In this document: positions 32,455 to 43,440 of the stretch, one piece after another
Layout: each line of letters begins with the position of its first letter
Numbering within the stretch: the stretch's first letter is position 1
Notes under the pieces: model-generated
Told to the model about the DNA's origin: nothing
The model's database searches: none
Seen by the model: only the letters and a program-made list of their open reading frames with translations
Source: Mesostigma viride
Lineage: Eukaryota > Streptophyta > Mesostigmatophyceae > Mesostigmatales > Mesostigmataceae
DNA length: 64,000 nt
NCBI GenBank assembly: GCA_009746045.1
Contig: RPFO01000156.1
Span: forward strand, 3,161,262 to 3,225,261
Reading direction: 5' to 3'
Program-made: the position numbers and the translations under genes

Positions 32455-35400
32455 CTGCGAGCCAGGTGTCAGAAATGCCAGCGCAGATGAGGGCATGATA
32501 AACAAAGCTGCAGTATTGGACCAGGAGGTTAAGTCTAATATTTCTAGCTAGTCTGCGCCGGGTATGCTATTCCAACCAATCTGAGCACTGATTGGAGTGA
32601 GTAGTCTTCATCATGGTAATTTATACCAGGATTAACAATCATGCACGTAATGATGGCACGCACTATATAAACCTGTATGGTAGGGAACACATATACACAG
32701 GAGTGGAAACGAAAACGGTAACGACATCTGGCTGGAAAAATGTACATCTGGTTGACAAATGTTGTACATAGTAATGTCAGAGCACAGAGCTCTAGATAGC
32801 AATGCCTAATTGTGTGAGTTACTTGAAAACTTGTTATACTTGAAATGGATGAATGAAATCTTAAGCTGCTTGGAATGAACGGTGGGCGTTAACAAAAAGA
32901 ATGCCAGATCGGATGGCTGAGTCGGATGGGGGAGGGTGCATGCATGGGTGATTAAGGCGTACTGCTGGATATGATGATCACCTCATGTGCCAGTTATAAT
33001 ACGATGTTACTTTCACCTCTGTCATCGATTCCTTCTTTCCCCCCAAAATTATCTGACATTAATAATTCCAATGTTGAGTTGCTTTACCTCCAATATGCCA
33101 GCTTATTTCGATTTGTCGGCTTGTGTGTCGGATGAAAGAACTAAACATGGTCCATGTGTCAGCAGTTTGGCTTGTGTGTCGGATGAAAGAACTAAACATG
33201 GTCAATATGTCAGCAGGAATACGCTAACAGCGCAACATAGTGCATGCACACCATGCCTGCATCAATACCAGCGTTCATGCGTATGGGCAGAATCATACAC
33301 TGCCTCCCTCGTGGGATATGGTCACTTATAGCGCACCTCGTGCCCTCAGCACGTGCATCGCCAGTGCATGGATTGATTTGTTGATTAAAACCCACGTCGG
33401 ACTGCGTCATGTGAGTCCCAAGACAGGAGATTTCAATATTTGAAACACCACAAGAAGCAGAGTCAGAGCGCCCTACCTTTTCTCACAGCCTAGACGGGCA
33501 GGCCGCAGATCGAGAGAGTACTCTCTCTGCATCATTGAAGGTGCAGGTGCCACAACTATGGACCCATGCTGAATGAGACCTCGCGTTTGTTAGCACGTGG
33601 CGGGATTCTTCAGTCCACATGCCACCTACATGGGCCGCCAGTGGGTCACTTTTGGGTCACCCTTCGGTCAGCCTTGGGTCAGCTCCCATCCATCCCATGA
33701 TCGATGGCTCAGAATCAAGCTTCATGACTCAAGCAGACCCAAGGCTGACCGGGGCGCGGCCCATGCGCTCACGGGCATATTTAGTGATTGTCTCCCCAGT
33801 ATTATATAGTGCTTGAACCTGATTAACACCTGCTGATAGCTTACCTCGTGCCTGGCTGCCCGCAGCACACCAGTCCATGCATGTGGCCAATGGGCATATT
33901 TGTTGACCGTTTCCCCCATGCAGGACACCATGTACTGTACCCCCGACATCGAGTACGTCGTGATCGCAGTACAAAAGTCCACGTGGCCAATGGGCATATT
34001 TGTAGACCGTTTCTCCAGCACACCATGTACAATACCCCCTAACGCCTACTATAGCATACCTCGTGGCCGCAGTACACCAGCGTGTCGGGTGGCAGCTTGG
34101 CAAGCACCCCATTGAGTGCGTGGTCCATGTCTGCTGGGGATCCTTCGAAGAACCGGCCACACCCGGCCACAAACTGCAACCGGCCGTCCAACGGCATGCA
34201 CCATAAATAGCAGCATAAATAAATAGCAGCGGATTAAGCCGACACTGCTGTAGTCAGCAGCCCGGTCGGCATTGATTAGATAAAGATGGAGGGTTAGATC
34301 AAGATCGAGGGTAAGTAGATATAACGATCGAGGGTAAGTAGATACGATCGAGGGTGATTCGATAACGATCGAGGGTAAGTAGATAACGATCGAGGGTGAT
34401 TAGATAACGATCGAGGGAAAGTAGATAACGATCGAGGGTGATTCGATAACGATCGAGTGTAAGTAGATAACGATCGAGGGTAATTAGATAACGATCGAGG
34501 GAAAGTAGATAACGATCAAGGGTGATTAGATAACGATCGAGGGTAAGTAGACAACGATCAAGGGTGATTAGATAACGATCGAGGGAAAGTAGATAACGAT
34601 CGAGGGAAAGTAGATAACGATCCAGGGAAAGTAGATAAGGATTGAGGGTGATTAGATAACGATCGAGGGTAAGTAGATAAGGATCGAGGGTAATCAAGTT
34701 CGGCGGCTCAAGCCTGGCTGAACAGACACCTCAGAGCAGCAAGGCAGTTCAGAAAAAAACTAAGGATGCATGCATGATAGTTGGTTGGAAAGCGCTGGAA
34801 AAACCAAATGCCAATGGCTGAATTCTGGAGCCACGTTAGGCTAGGGATTCGGCTGCGTTGGAAAGCGAGTATCGCCAGGGACTGGTAAGTTTTTGGACTC
34901 CCTTGATTGGATCCCAGATGCATGTGGCGTAATACTCAATGATCGCTGTCAACTGACATTCTGTCATGATTTGCTTGCAAAGTGTAATGCTGATTGCTGA
35001 ACTATGTCTACACTGAGCTTTCTCTACCTGGCCAGCAAGATCATGCTCAAGCGCCAGTGCACGCTGAAGTAGCTGCTTCTGGATGGACAGCAGTCTAAGG
35101 GCACCCCACATGCAAGCCGAATGATAGAACAGTCTAAGGGCAAGTCACATGCCGAATGATAGAACTGTGTGGCCAGCCATGCAAGGGTCAGGGTTACTAT
35201 CGCAACCATGTCTGCTGACAAATCCTATCTATCGCCAGCCACGCAATGATGCATGAGGTCGGCAAGTGGGATGCAGTTGACATCCACGAATGTTCTGTCT
35301 GTTTATTGACATAAACCCAACATGAAAAGTGCTCACATATAAAAATATATACTACTAAGCCCAACATGCACAGCGCTCACAGGCACACTTGAAGGCGGGT

Positions 35401-38400
35401 TGTACGATGAATGGTAAGTACTAAGAGATAGTGTATCCCCCTTCTACAGTGACCAAGTTATGATGCACCATGTTAATGGTTCCCTGCACGAACCTCTCCG
35501 CCATATTTAAAATCTAGCATTTGTGACAGCCGAGGCAGCTCCGCCTTGACAACCAACGAGTACCAACAAACACGCCCATGCAGTTCCCACGTACACAGCC
35601 AGCCTCCCTCTGCGCCCTGGCAGCGATGCCCCAGCTGTTCTGGGCCGACCCCCGGGCTCGGCTAAGCGACCTAATCCTGCCCTAGCACAATATAACACAA
35701 CCAGCAGCCTCAGTGAGTGCTCACGAACCGACCGTTAGTATGTTGGTCAACTAATTACATCACTCCGCGGCCATTGGTTTCTGATGGAAACAGGAAACCA
35801 AATTATGGTGCATCTACCCTGTGATTGTATGCAAAAACTAAACTATAACCCAGGATGCCTCGCCTCACGTCCCTCTAATAATCCATTTTGCTCTTCATGC
35901 TCTTCATTTGCTCCATGCGAAGCTCTAAGAACACCATCCCGACCTTCTCACAACACTCACAGTTCTCACAGCGTGACACCCACCCTATAATATAGTTCAT
36001 CATGGCCAACTTGGGGGGTTGTGGGTTGTGGGTTAACCCTGGGTATGCCCCTAAAAACCCTCAGGCTCCGGGAGAGGCCTTTATACTCAGACTCCCAAAC
36101 TGGCGCCTCTAAATGTGATCCAAGCCTATCTGTGGGCTCTGGACCATGGGGCAGCCTTACTGCATCCGCTATGAGTCAGCCATGCTTTGCCCATGCAGAG
36201 AGCCACTCCCTGCTGAGACGCCATCATGCCCTAGCCATTGCCTAGCCATGATCATCTTCCACCCCATGTCCGCAACTTTGCACAGCTGCTGGAATACATG
36301 GTGGTGCAGGTGCACCTCAGTTGTGCACCCCGAGTAGGTGGCAATTTACACCCACCACCTGCAGGTTGTCGCCTAGAATGTATTAACCCTTAGTCGGGAA
36401 ACTACCCGACCTGTCGGGTAGTTTGACTAACGGTCGAATTTCGCGCCGCGCCGTGAGCGCCGCGCCACCTGTGACGGATGTCAGTGGTCCGGTGGGTCCG
36501 GGAACACTTATGGACGAGGGTGATGCATAGGTTTGGGGGTAATATTCGCCATAGCTTGGTAATTACAACGTGCATTGAGCAGGTATCACGTGACTTTGGC
36601 GGGAAATTTTCACTCGCGCGCGCGCGTAACGAGATATGGCTGCCAGCATGCCGTTCTCACGGAAATTTTGCGTGTCGAGGCTAGAAACGGTTCAGAATTT
36701 TGCTCAGAATGACTATGCGTGATTTTCGTAGGTCAGGCATGGCCAAACTTGTAGGATTGGGAAAATTCAGGTAGGAAAATACTGCCTTCTGGGTCGTCAG
36801 TGCCAGATGAGTAATCGCTTATCATATTTCCATTTTATCCTCATGGCCGGGCAGTCTGCGCAAGCCCAAGCATCCAGATTTGGTACCGGATGTCCGCTGA
36901 TGCGTTTGCTGGGAATGCGGACGCGTTTACAGGTAATATTTGAACGGAGCATCAACCTTGTAATAATAAAGGATGCATGCATGATGCGGCTATGGCGACC
37001 TATGCCTGTAAAGCAATGGTATGTGTGAGATATGAGGGTCCCGGCCAGTGAAATCCGGGCAGGACGTGAACGAGCCAGGTACGGCAACGTGTTTGCGTGT
37101 CCTTTGCAGCGGATTACGTCTCCCATGCATTATATTTGACGAGCTTTTTAGTGCACCTTTCAGCAAGCCTCCATGCCTGCTGTAAAGAGGGGTATTAGCC
37201 CTGAAAGTGACCAGTTTATGGCATTTCTTTGGAGCATATCATTTCGTTAATGCAGGTAGGCAACATGTTTGTATTCCAGCACCTTTGGCAATCTTTTATA
37301 GCTTGTTATAATGCATTCTTGTATTGCATGTCATAGATGGCTGTTTACGCGCGCGTAACCCACACACATGTATGAGCACCTTATATAGGTCTAATGGGTT
37401 ATCCGGGTGGTCTGACCCAAGGAAAGCACCATTGGACTATCCAACTAAGTTGTCCAATGTTGTTGTTGAGGTTCCATACCCTCCCTGGGAAGTTAGGTGG
37501 GGGTTCACTTTTCCTTGGGCAAAAAAGATCGTCTTTTGGCCAAGTTTGACTGGAGCTATCATCCAAATGCTTCGATAAACCTGTGGTATTATTGCATATT
37601 CTGAAAGCCCTCGAAGTGTAGATACTCCTAGCATCTTGGTTGGGGGCATTTGGAGTTGTGGCCTGTGAGTTATGATTTTTCTCATTTTCAGGGGTCTGAA
37701 AGTGCCAAAAATGGTCCTCCCGACTAAGGGTTAAAAACCATATGCCCCTTCTCAGGGATATGTGTTACATATCCTCCCCATGTGCGGAGGTATGTTCTTA
37801 ATTAGTTCAACTTCTACTTTCTAGGGATATTGAGGCCATTAATGCCAACGACTTACCAGGGTGTCCCCGGTGAACACCGCCCCAGGCTCGTTGGGCGTGC
37901 GCTTGTCTGTCACGTAGTAGCAGATGTGGCCACCCGTGTGGCTGCCCGCCGGGGACCAGCATGCGACGCAGGGTGCAAGCAATGCAAGGGTTTCCAGCGG
38001 AGCAGCGGATGGCACTTGGTGAGGACGATAACGATTTCCGAGGATGGAGTTATTGCTGATGCAGCACATGAGATATGTAATTTAAGTCCTCCATTATGCA
38101 GTATATTTTGTAAAATGAGGCAGTACAAGCGTTACCTGAGACCTTAAAAGATGTTCCTAGGGTCTTGCTCACAAGCTCGACTCTTGTTTCCCACAGATTG
38201 ATCCTTTAAAAAGCCAAAGCCAATCCCATCAGGGGGTTGATGAGCCGCATGAACTTGGCTACTAGCTAACACGTTCAACTGTCCTCACGTGTACGCACCC
38301 TCGTCATACTGGGAGCGCCATGCTCTATCTGCCTATTTCTACCCGCCCTATACCACCTGTCCACGGGGGGGACTAGGACAAGAAGGCGGCAGATATCTCT

Positions 38401-41400
38401 AAAGCAGAGCACCGCGGAGTGCCACGTATAGGCGATCGACACGGAAGAATACAGCTGCAGGCTAAATATAGAGTAACTCAAAGCCACAGGATGTGACTGC
38501 ACAGAGATACGAGACAACCAACATGAGGCACTTCATCAATAATTGCAGTTGTGTCCCCACTCAATACATGCGCCGCACCGGTCACGCGACTGCCGGTGTC
38601 TGCCTCACAGCGGAAGCAACGGACGTAGACCAAAATCACATTTTGGCGAGAAGGGCGAGCTTAAAATTGTCTGCTATTATGTCACATGGTGCAAAAAGTC
38701 ACTATTAATAACGGCCAACAGATGCAGGTCACTATGCTGGGTGCAAACAATTCCAATAATTATAGCTAATGCACAACTCAGCAGGACAGGATGGCCGAGC
38801 CGCTTACCATGCATGCGCACATTTCATCCCTCATCATGGTCATCATGCAGCCACACACGTTATTGTCCCCCGATGGGTCCCTGGCATGCTCAAGGATTCG
38901 TACGAGGTTTTGAAGAAATACCCACCAGGGTGTGTGGAGGCAGGTGACCTCCAGGGAGGATGCCAGGGTGAACGTGTCGCCATGCTGGACGGGCTTGGTG
39001 CAGGCAGGGACCTTGTCCAGGGTGCCGCCCACGATTGTAACACCTGGCAGGGACGCGGCCATCGTCTCGTTCCCCCCCGCGTGGTCCCTGGGTGGTTGAG
39101 TGGGTGGAGGCGCCGAGAGAGTTGGGACGCACCCCATTCGTGCAAAAAGGCAGAAAGGCATTAGGCTACACATTAGTCGATAATGCTCTGACACTCACGC
39201 AAGTCATTACAATCAAAATCAAATCAACAGGCCCAGCCACACCAACAAGCCCAGCCTGCACAGCCAGCCACACCAACAGGCCTGGCCACAACCATCCACA
39301 CCAACAGGCCTGGCCACACCCAGCCACACCAACAGGCCCGGCCACACCCAGGATGTCAGGTTTCTCTTCACATGATCCACAGGCAATTGTGCTGGGCGTC
39401 GCGAGGGCTACCCCTTCCATAAGGGGTGAGGGGTCATTCTGCTTAGTTCTAGTTACACGGCACCACTAGCATTATATAATGTGATGTCCAGTTGAGCTTC
39501 GCGAGGGCTACCCCTTGAGGGGGTAGGATTCCCTAGTCCCTCGTCCTAAAGGGAGCTTACCAGTGCCGGTGCGTGGTCAGGTCCTAAAGGGAGCTTACCA
39601 GTGCCGGTGCGTGGTCAGGTCCTATAGGGAACTTACCAGTGCTGGTGCGTGGTCAGGTCCTACAGGGAGCTTACCAGTGCCGGCACGTGGTCAGGTCCTA
39701 AAGGGAGCTTACCAGTGCCGGTGCGTGGTCAGGTCCTACAGGGAACTTACCAGTGCCGGTGCGTGGTCAGGTCCTAAAGGGAGCTTACCAGTGCCGGTGC
39801 GTGGTCAGGTCCTACAGGGAGCTTACCAGTGCCGGTACGTGGTCAGGTCCTACAGGGAACTTACCAGTGCCGGTACGTGGTCAGGTCCTATAGGGAACTT
39901 ACCAGTGCCGGTACGTGGTCAGGTCCTACAGGGAACTTACCAGTGCCGGTACGTGGTCAGGTCCTACAGGGAGCTTACCAGTGCCGGTACGTGGTCAGGT
40001 CCTACAGGGAGCTTACCAGTGCCGGTACGTGGTCAGGTCCTACAGGGAACTTACCAGTGCCGGTACGTGGTCAGGTCCTACAGGGAGCTTACCAGTGCCG
40101 GTGCGTGGTCAGGTCCTAAAGGGAGCTTACCAGTGCCGGTGCGTGGTCAGGTCCTACAGGGAGCTTACCAGTGCCGGTACGTGGTCAGGTCCTATAGGGA
40201 ACTTACCAGTGCCGGTGCGTGGTCAGGTCCTACAGGGAGCTTACCAGTGCCGGTGCGTGGTCAGGTCCTACAGGGAGCTTACCAGTGCCGGTGCGTGGTC
40301 AGGTCCTATAGGGAACTTACCAGTGCCGGTGCGTGGTCAGGTCCTACAGGGAGCTTACCAGTGCCGGTGCGTGGTCAGGTCCTAAAGGGAGCTTACCAGT
40401 GCCGGTGCGTGGTCAGGTCCTACAGGGAGCTTACCAGTGCCGGTGCGTAGTCAGGTCCTAAAGGGAGCTTACCAGTGCCGGTACGTGGTCAGGTCCTACA
40501 GGGAGCTTACCAGTGCCGGTGCGTGGTCAGGTCCTACAGGGAACTTACCAGTGCCGGTGCGTGGTCAGGTCCTATAGGGAACTTACCAGTGCCGGTGCGT
40601 GGTCAGGTCCTACAGGGAGCTTACCAGTGCCGGTGCGTGGTCAGGTCCTACAGGGAGCTTACCAGTGCCGGTGCGTGGTCAGGTCCTATAGGGAACTTAC
40701 CAGTGCCGGTGCGTGGTCAGGTCCTACAGGGAACTTACCAGTGCCGGTGCGTGGTCAGGTCCTACAGGGAGCTTACCAGTGCCGGTGCGTGGTCAGGTCC
40801 TACAGGGAGCTTACCAGTGCCGGTGCGTGGTCAGGTCCTATAGGGAACTTACCAGTGCCGGTGCGTGGTCAGGTCCTACAGGGAACTTACCAGTGCCGGT
40901 ACGTGGTCAGGTCCTACAGGGAGCTTACCAGTGCCGGTACGTGGTCAGGTCCTACAGGGAACTTACCAGTGCCGGTGTGTGGTCAAGACGGTCGTGATCT
41001 GCACGCCTTCTGCCTTCGCAGCACTGAGCACCTTCTCGGGCCCTGCTGGGTCAACGGCGGCCGCCTGCTTGGTGCTGTCGTCCACTACCCTGTGGAGTAG
41101 TAGGGACACACATGCGCCTGAGTGAGTGCATTCCCAGCGTAAGTTGTGAAATTTTAGGCGCAGGGAAATTTCCATGCAAAGCGTTGAGAAAAACAAGGCG
41201 CTGAGAATCGTCGTCGTCACGCCAGCTAGACGTATAGTCGGCCCGTGGTCCCGGCGTGCTGATTCGGACGTGCCTCACCTGCCGGCCATGGGTGACTATC
41301 ACACACAATATATATATATATATTGCAACGGATAGCAATCAAAGTCAGGCGAATGACCTGACAGATAACAAATATCAACATCTTGAACATACATAAAGCT

Positions 41401-41864
41401 ATATAACTTAGTAATTTCATCTAACAAACTACAACAAAAGAGCCCCCTCCCCAGGCATTTCTAATTCTAAGCGATTCAACTTGCATAGTGGAAATTCAGT
41501 GGAAAACACTAGTCGACGCAATACTTCCACGAAGATGACATTACTACTACATTAACCAGAGCGACAACTCTCCCCTTAACAAATAGCGAAAGAATGCGTA
41601 TATACAGGATACTGTGATGCCGACCAGTGAGCTGCAAAGTAGCAACTTATTAATTTCTTGGGTCGTTAGCAAGGTTACACTTTTTCATTACATTGTCGAG
41701 ATAGTTTCCCACACTGAGCAAACAAGTCACGTGGGGTAGAACGCTCAGTGAGGTGCTGCGAAGTATATATCATCCATAGCAATTTATCGGAATGCTACCT
41801 CGACAAGATCCACTTACAGGTAGGAAAAATTATCCTCTAGGACCGGGACAATAACAACTCTCAT
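32245..41864 (-). CDS. GLO2: Glyoxalase II (hydroxyacylglutathione hydrolase), six exons, complete
   Basis: The enzyme hydrolyses S-D-lactoylglutathione to D-lactate and glutathione, the second step of methylglyoxal detoxification. I joined exons 41864-41818, 41089-40967, 39087-38926, 37941-37857, 34173-34060 and 32454-32245; all introns are GT-AG and every phase matches. The product is 246 residues (family usually 250-260). It starts [16 protein letters not shown] and carries the metallo-beta-lactamase motif THRHWDHAGGN across exons 2/3, [16 protein letters not shown] across exons 3/4, GAVFTGDTL, then [26 protein letters not shown] and [22 protein letters not shown]. All expected metal ligands are present. 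No targeting peptide is seen, so it is probably cytosolic. The final residues depend on whether the last exon reads through to the stop at 32245-32247 or splices at 32277. Confidence 0.95.
33116..33217. repeat. Two tandem copies of a ~51-bp unit in GLO2 intron 5
   Basis: The unit begins ttggcttgtgtgtcggatga and is repeated once with few changes. Confidence 0.8.
33870..34035. repeat. Imperfect ~100-bp duplication in GLO2 intron 5
   Basis: Two copies of a segment including gtggccaatgggcatatttg and accgtttc..cca..acaccatgtac, one starting near 33877 and the other near 33980. Confidence 0.7.
34060..34173 (-). CDS. GLO2: GLO2 exon 5
   Basis: 38 codons in phase 0 from [18 protein letters not shown] to DTLVYCGHE, between acceptor ggttgcag and donor gtatgc. 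It holds the last metal-ligand histidine (CGHE). Confidence 0.95.
34285..34700. repeat. Tandem array of ~21-bp units in GLO2 intron 4
   Basis: About 19 degenerate units of the form gataacgatcgagggtaagta / gggtgatta / gggaaagta. The minus-strand open frame through it ([12 protein letters not shown]...) is a repeat artefact. Confidence 0.9.
34701..36149. other. GLO2 intron 4 sequence, nothing recognised
   Basis: Unique-looking intronic sequence with a few short direct repeats (gcccaacatg near 35320-35370; ccgaatgatagaac twice near 35115-35165). No exon or complete element was seen. Confidence 0.4.
36150..36386 (+). repeat. TTAA-tailed retroposon copy 2, first part (inside GLO2 intron 4)
   Basis: Homologous to the reverse complement of about 28850-29110 (shared blocks include cacctgcaggttgtcgcc and ctgcatgggcaaagcatg on opposite strands). 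It is interrupted at the TTAA at 36383-36386 by the piggyBac-type element and resumes at 37731. Confidence 0.65.
36387..37730. mobile_element. piggyBac-type non-autonomous element, TTAA-flanked (1.34 kb)
   Basis: Perfect 13-bp TIRs, CCCTTAGTCGGGA at the left and TCCCGACTAAGGG at the right, are flanked by TTAA on both sides (36383-36386 and 37731-37734). CCC-starting TIRs with TTAA duplications are the piggyBac hallmark. Just inside the left TIR is a perfect hairpin, AAACTACCCGAC-CT-GTCGGGTAGTTT (36399-36424). No transposase frame is visible. It splits a TTAA-tailed retroposon within GLO2 intron 4, and removing it restores that repeat. A canonical E2F-like site (TTTGGCGGGAAA) is at 36595-36606. 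Confidence 0.85.
36595..36606 (+). promoter_or_regulatory. E2F-consensus site in the piggyBac-type element
   Basis: TTTGGCGGGAAA matches the E2F/DP consensus exactly. It is followed by a CG-alternating run. Function is not shown; it could be chance. Confidence 0.3.
37731..37812 (+). repeat. TTAA-tailed retroposon copy 2, second part
   Basis: Continues the repeat cut at 36386 (ccccttctcagggatatgtg and tccccatgtgcggagg) and ends in a short cttaatta tail. Confidence 0.65.
37857..37941 (-). CDS. GLO2: GLO2 exon 4
   Basis: 85 bp from acceptor ggcgggcag to donor gtaagt. It encodes [18 protein letters not shown] through AVFTGDTL, including ligands His and the bridging Asp. Confidence 0.95.
37942..38925 (-). 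other. GLO2: GLO2 intron 3, nothing recognised
   Basis: 984-bp intron bounded by gtgggt and ggcag. No repeat family or exon recognised inside. Confidence 0.6.
38926..39087 (-). CDS. GLO2: GLO2 exon 3
   Basis: 162 bp. It completes THRHWDH and encodes [20 protein letters not shown] through LEVTCLHTP, then splits the Cys codon at the donor. Confidence 0.95.
39225..39358. repeat. Short tandem array (ccacaccaacaggcc) in GLO2 intron 2
   Basis: About six degenerate units of 22-25 bp rich in CCACACC and AGGCC. Confidence 0.8.
39543..40986 (-). repeat. 38 x 38-bp minisatellite spanning the GLO2 exon 2/intron 2 junction
   Basis: Exactly 38 units of 38 bp with no indels: start positions are spaced by 38 from 39543 to 40949. 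Polymorphic sites are few (cctaaa/cctaca/cctata, ggagc/ggaac, gtgcg/gtacg). On the gene's strand each unit contains CACCGGCACTG/GTAAGTTCCC or a near variant. The unit at the exon edge supplies the end of exon 2 and the functional donor, so 37 further donor copies follow in the intron. It is not a CRISPR array because there are no unique spacers. Plus-strand open frames through it are artefacts. Confidence 0.97.
40967..41089 (-). CDS. GLO2: GLO2 exon 2
   Basis: 123 bp. It encodes [20 protein letters not shown] through [13 protein letters not shown] and the first two bases of the next Trp codon. Its last ~20 bp belong to the first unit of the 38-bp minisatellite. Confidence 0.95.
41090..41817 (-). 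other. GLO2: GLO2 intron 1
   Basis: 728 bp from gtaagtgg to ctccacag. It contains a TA microsatellite near 41307-41323; nothing else recognised. Confidence 0.8.
41818..41864 (-). CDS. GLO2: GLO2 exon 1 (start codon)
   Basis: Encodes [15 protein letters not shown] plus two bases of a Leu codon. The start agrees with the conserved N-terminus of the family, and the donor is gtaagt. Confidence 0.93.
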
Positions 41865-42120
41865 GGTGTCGATTCTTGGCGCAAGGGGCTCGTAATTCCG
41901 TCCCTTGCAAACTGGGAAGCAGGCCCTCGATTACTGGGCATACCAAGATGAGTATTGAGAGCTCTATCCTGTAAACATTGGGTGATGATAATTGTTGACG
42001 GCCTGCTACCAGCTTGCAACTTGCAACCAAAATGTTGCGTAGCGCTACTGTAGCGCATCGGCCGATCGGAATCGAGATTGCTAATTCTGATTGCTCCAGA
42101 ATTGCCATCGCCAACATTTT
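41865..42120 (-). promoter_or_regulatory. GLO2 5' UTR and proximal promoter, truncated by a LINE
   Basis: 256 bp between the start codon and the LINE A insertion. No TATA box was recognised. The last 12 bp (CGCCAACATTTT, 42109-42120) are the LINE target sequence. Confidence 0.5.
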
Positions 42121-42201
42121 CCAGGTAAATAGGTGTACGTTTATTCCAAATATAGCCAGTAGGTAATCCCTGCTAAGCCTAGGGTATCAAGATGTCAGTG
42201 G

Positions 42202-43440
42202 CTAAAACGGAGCCTTACTAGACCACGGAAGCCACTGGACTTCTAATGGGTTGTCATTGGGCATGTGGGTAAAGATCCTGTTTTTGCCCATGAGGTCATG
42301 AAAGATCTCAAGTGGGCTGGGCTTATCCTGGTCCGCGCCAGGGTCCCAGATTTTGTTTTGTTCATTTGCAACCATCCAGTAGCGTCGCATGCCGGAGTTC
42401 CATAGGTAAATGAAGCGTGAGAGAACCCCAGCTTTGTCGAAAACTGTGCGCCTATTGAACACCACATCGTTTCGCACCGTCCAGATTGTATATAACATGC
42501 ATGTGCGGAGCCATATCCACGCTTGTTGTGAAAAGGTGAGCTCAAGGCCAGGGGTGCCAGTGATGCCAAAGATAATTGAGCGGGTAGACACCGGTATGAT
42601 AGGCTCAGACGTCCAGGCTGCCCATAAACCAATCAACCAGGTCCAAACTCCCTGGAGGTTACACCATAAAAATCGGTGTTCCACAGTTTCAGTGGGGTTG
42701 GTACATAAACATGTAGCAGGGTGTTGAAATCGCCGGTGGAGGATCTCCCCGACCCCGATGGACCGGTGCATCAAGAGGTGTTGTACGTCGGTCGCGCGGC
42801 GATCAATCAGCGGGTGGTCAACGGCGAGGGTGATGTTGCGGACCCAGGTGTGGCCAGGCCACTCAAAAGCGCCCCAGCGTGTCCGTCCGGGGTGGAATTG
42901 ATGGTTTTTATGCAAGAGCATTGTGTAGCCCCACTCTGCCGTGTACTCGTAAAGGCCTTTTACAGTTCTGCTGTCACCCTGATTTAGCACCCAGCCAAAT
43001 TCCACTGGATCCAATGACAACATGTCCAGGCGGGTTGATCCCACATGTAGCCAAATAATAGCAGCGTCTGGAAGGTTGGGGTTGGGTTGGTATACACATG
43101 ATTGTTCAAGGGACCAAGGTACAACCCGAATCCGGTGGCATAGCTGGGTGGGGAGGAACACCACTGCAGTTGTAAGTTGAGCCAGACTGCCATTGTGGCC
43201 GCTCAGCGGCGCCAGTAGTTGAACGTGCAGGGTTCCAAGGGGGAGTTCTGCGATCACCTTCCCCGAGCATGTTGCGGTCGTGCTGTATGGACAAAAGCAG
43301 CACCATTCACCAGCTTTATAGGGGGCACGGGGAGAAGTCATGAGTGTGTGCCAGCGGGGGGGTATGGCTTGTACTAGCGCGGCCCAGGCAGCATAAGTAG
43401 GCATATTGGGGACCCAGGCAGCCAGTTCGTTATATGTTAA
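42202..43440 (-). pseudogene. LINE A C-terminal domain (zinc-binding, RVT-associated)
   Basis: About 410 residues continuing the RT frame once the TTAA element is removed (joined codons YRLLTYNEL). It contains the CLCTNPTETVEHRFLWC pattern (C-x-C ... H-x4-C) followed by GVWTWLIGLW and IWTVRNDVVFN, typical of the zinc-binding domain downstream of plant and algal LINE RTs. The stop is at 42202. The region is otherwise open. Confidence 0.85.

Noticed and set aside
34299-34697. Minus-strand open frame with [12 protein letters not shown] repeats
   Set aside because: Translation of the ~21-bp tandem array. It is intronic and without splice support.
39543-40986. Regular 38-bp array resembling a CRISPR
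   Set aside because: Units are directly contiguous with no unique spacers, and the array lies at an exon-intron boundary of a eukaryotic gene.
39563-41100. Long plus-strand open frames (repeated [11 protein letters not shown]...)
   Set aside because: They are translations of the 38-bp minisatellite. The real gene is on the minus strand.
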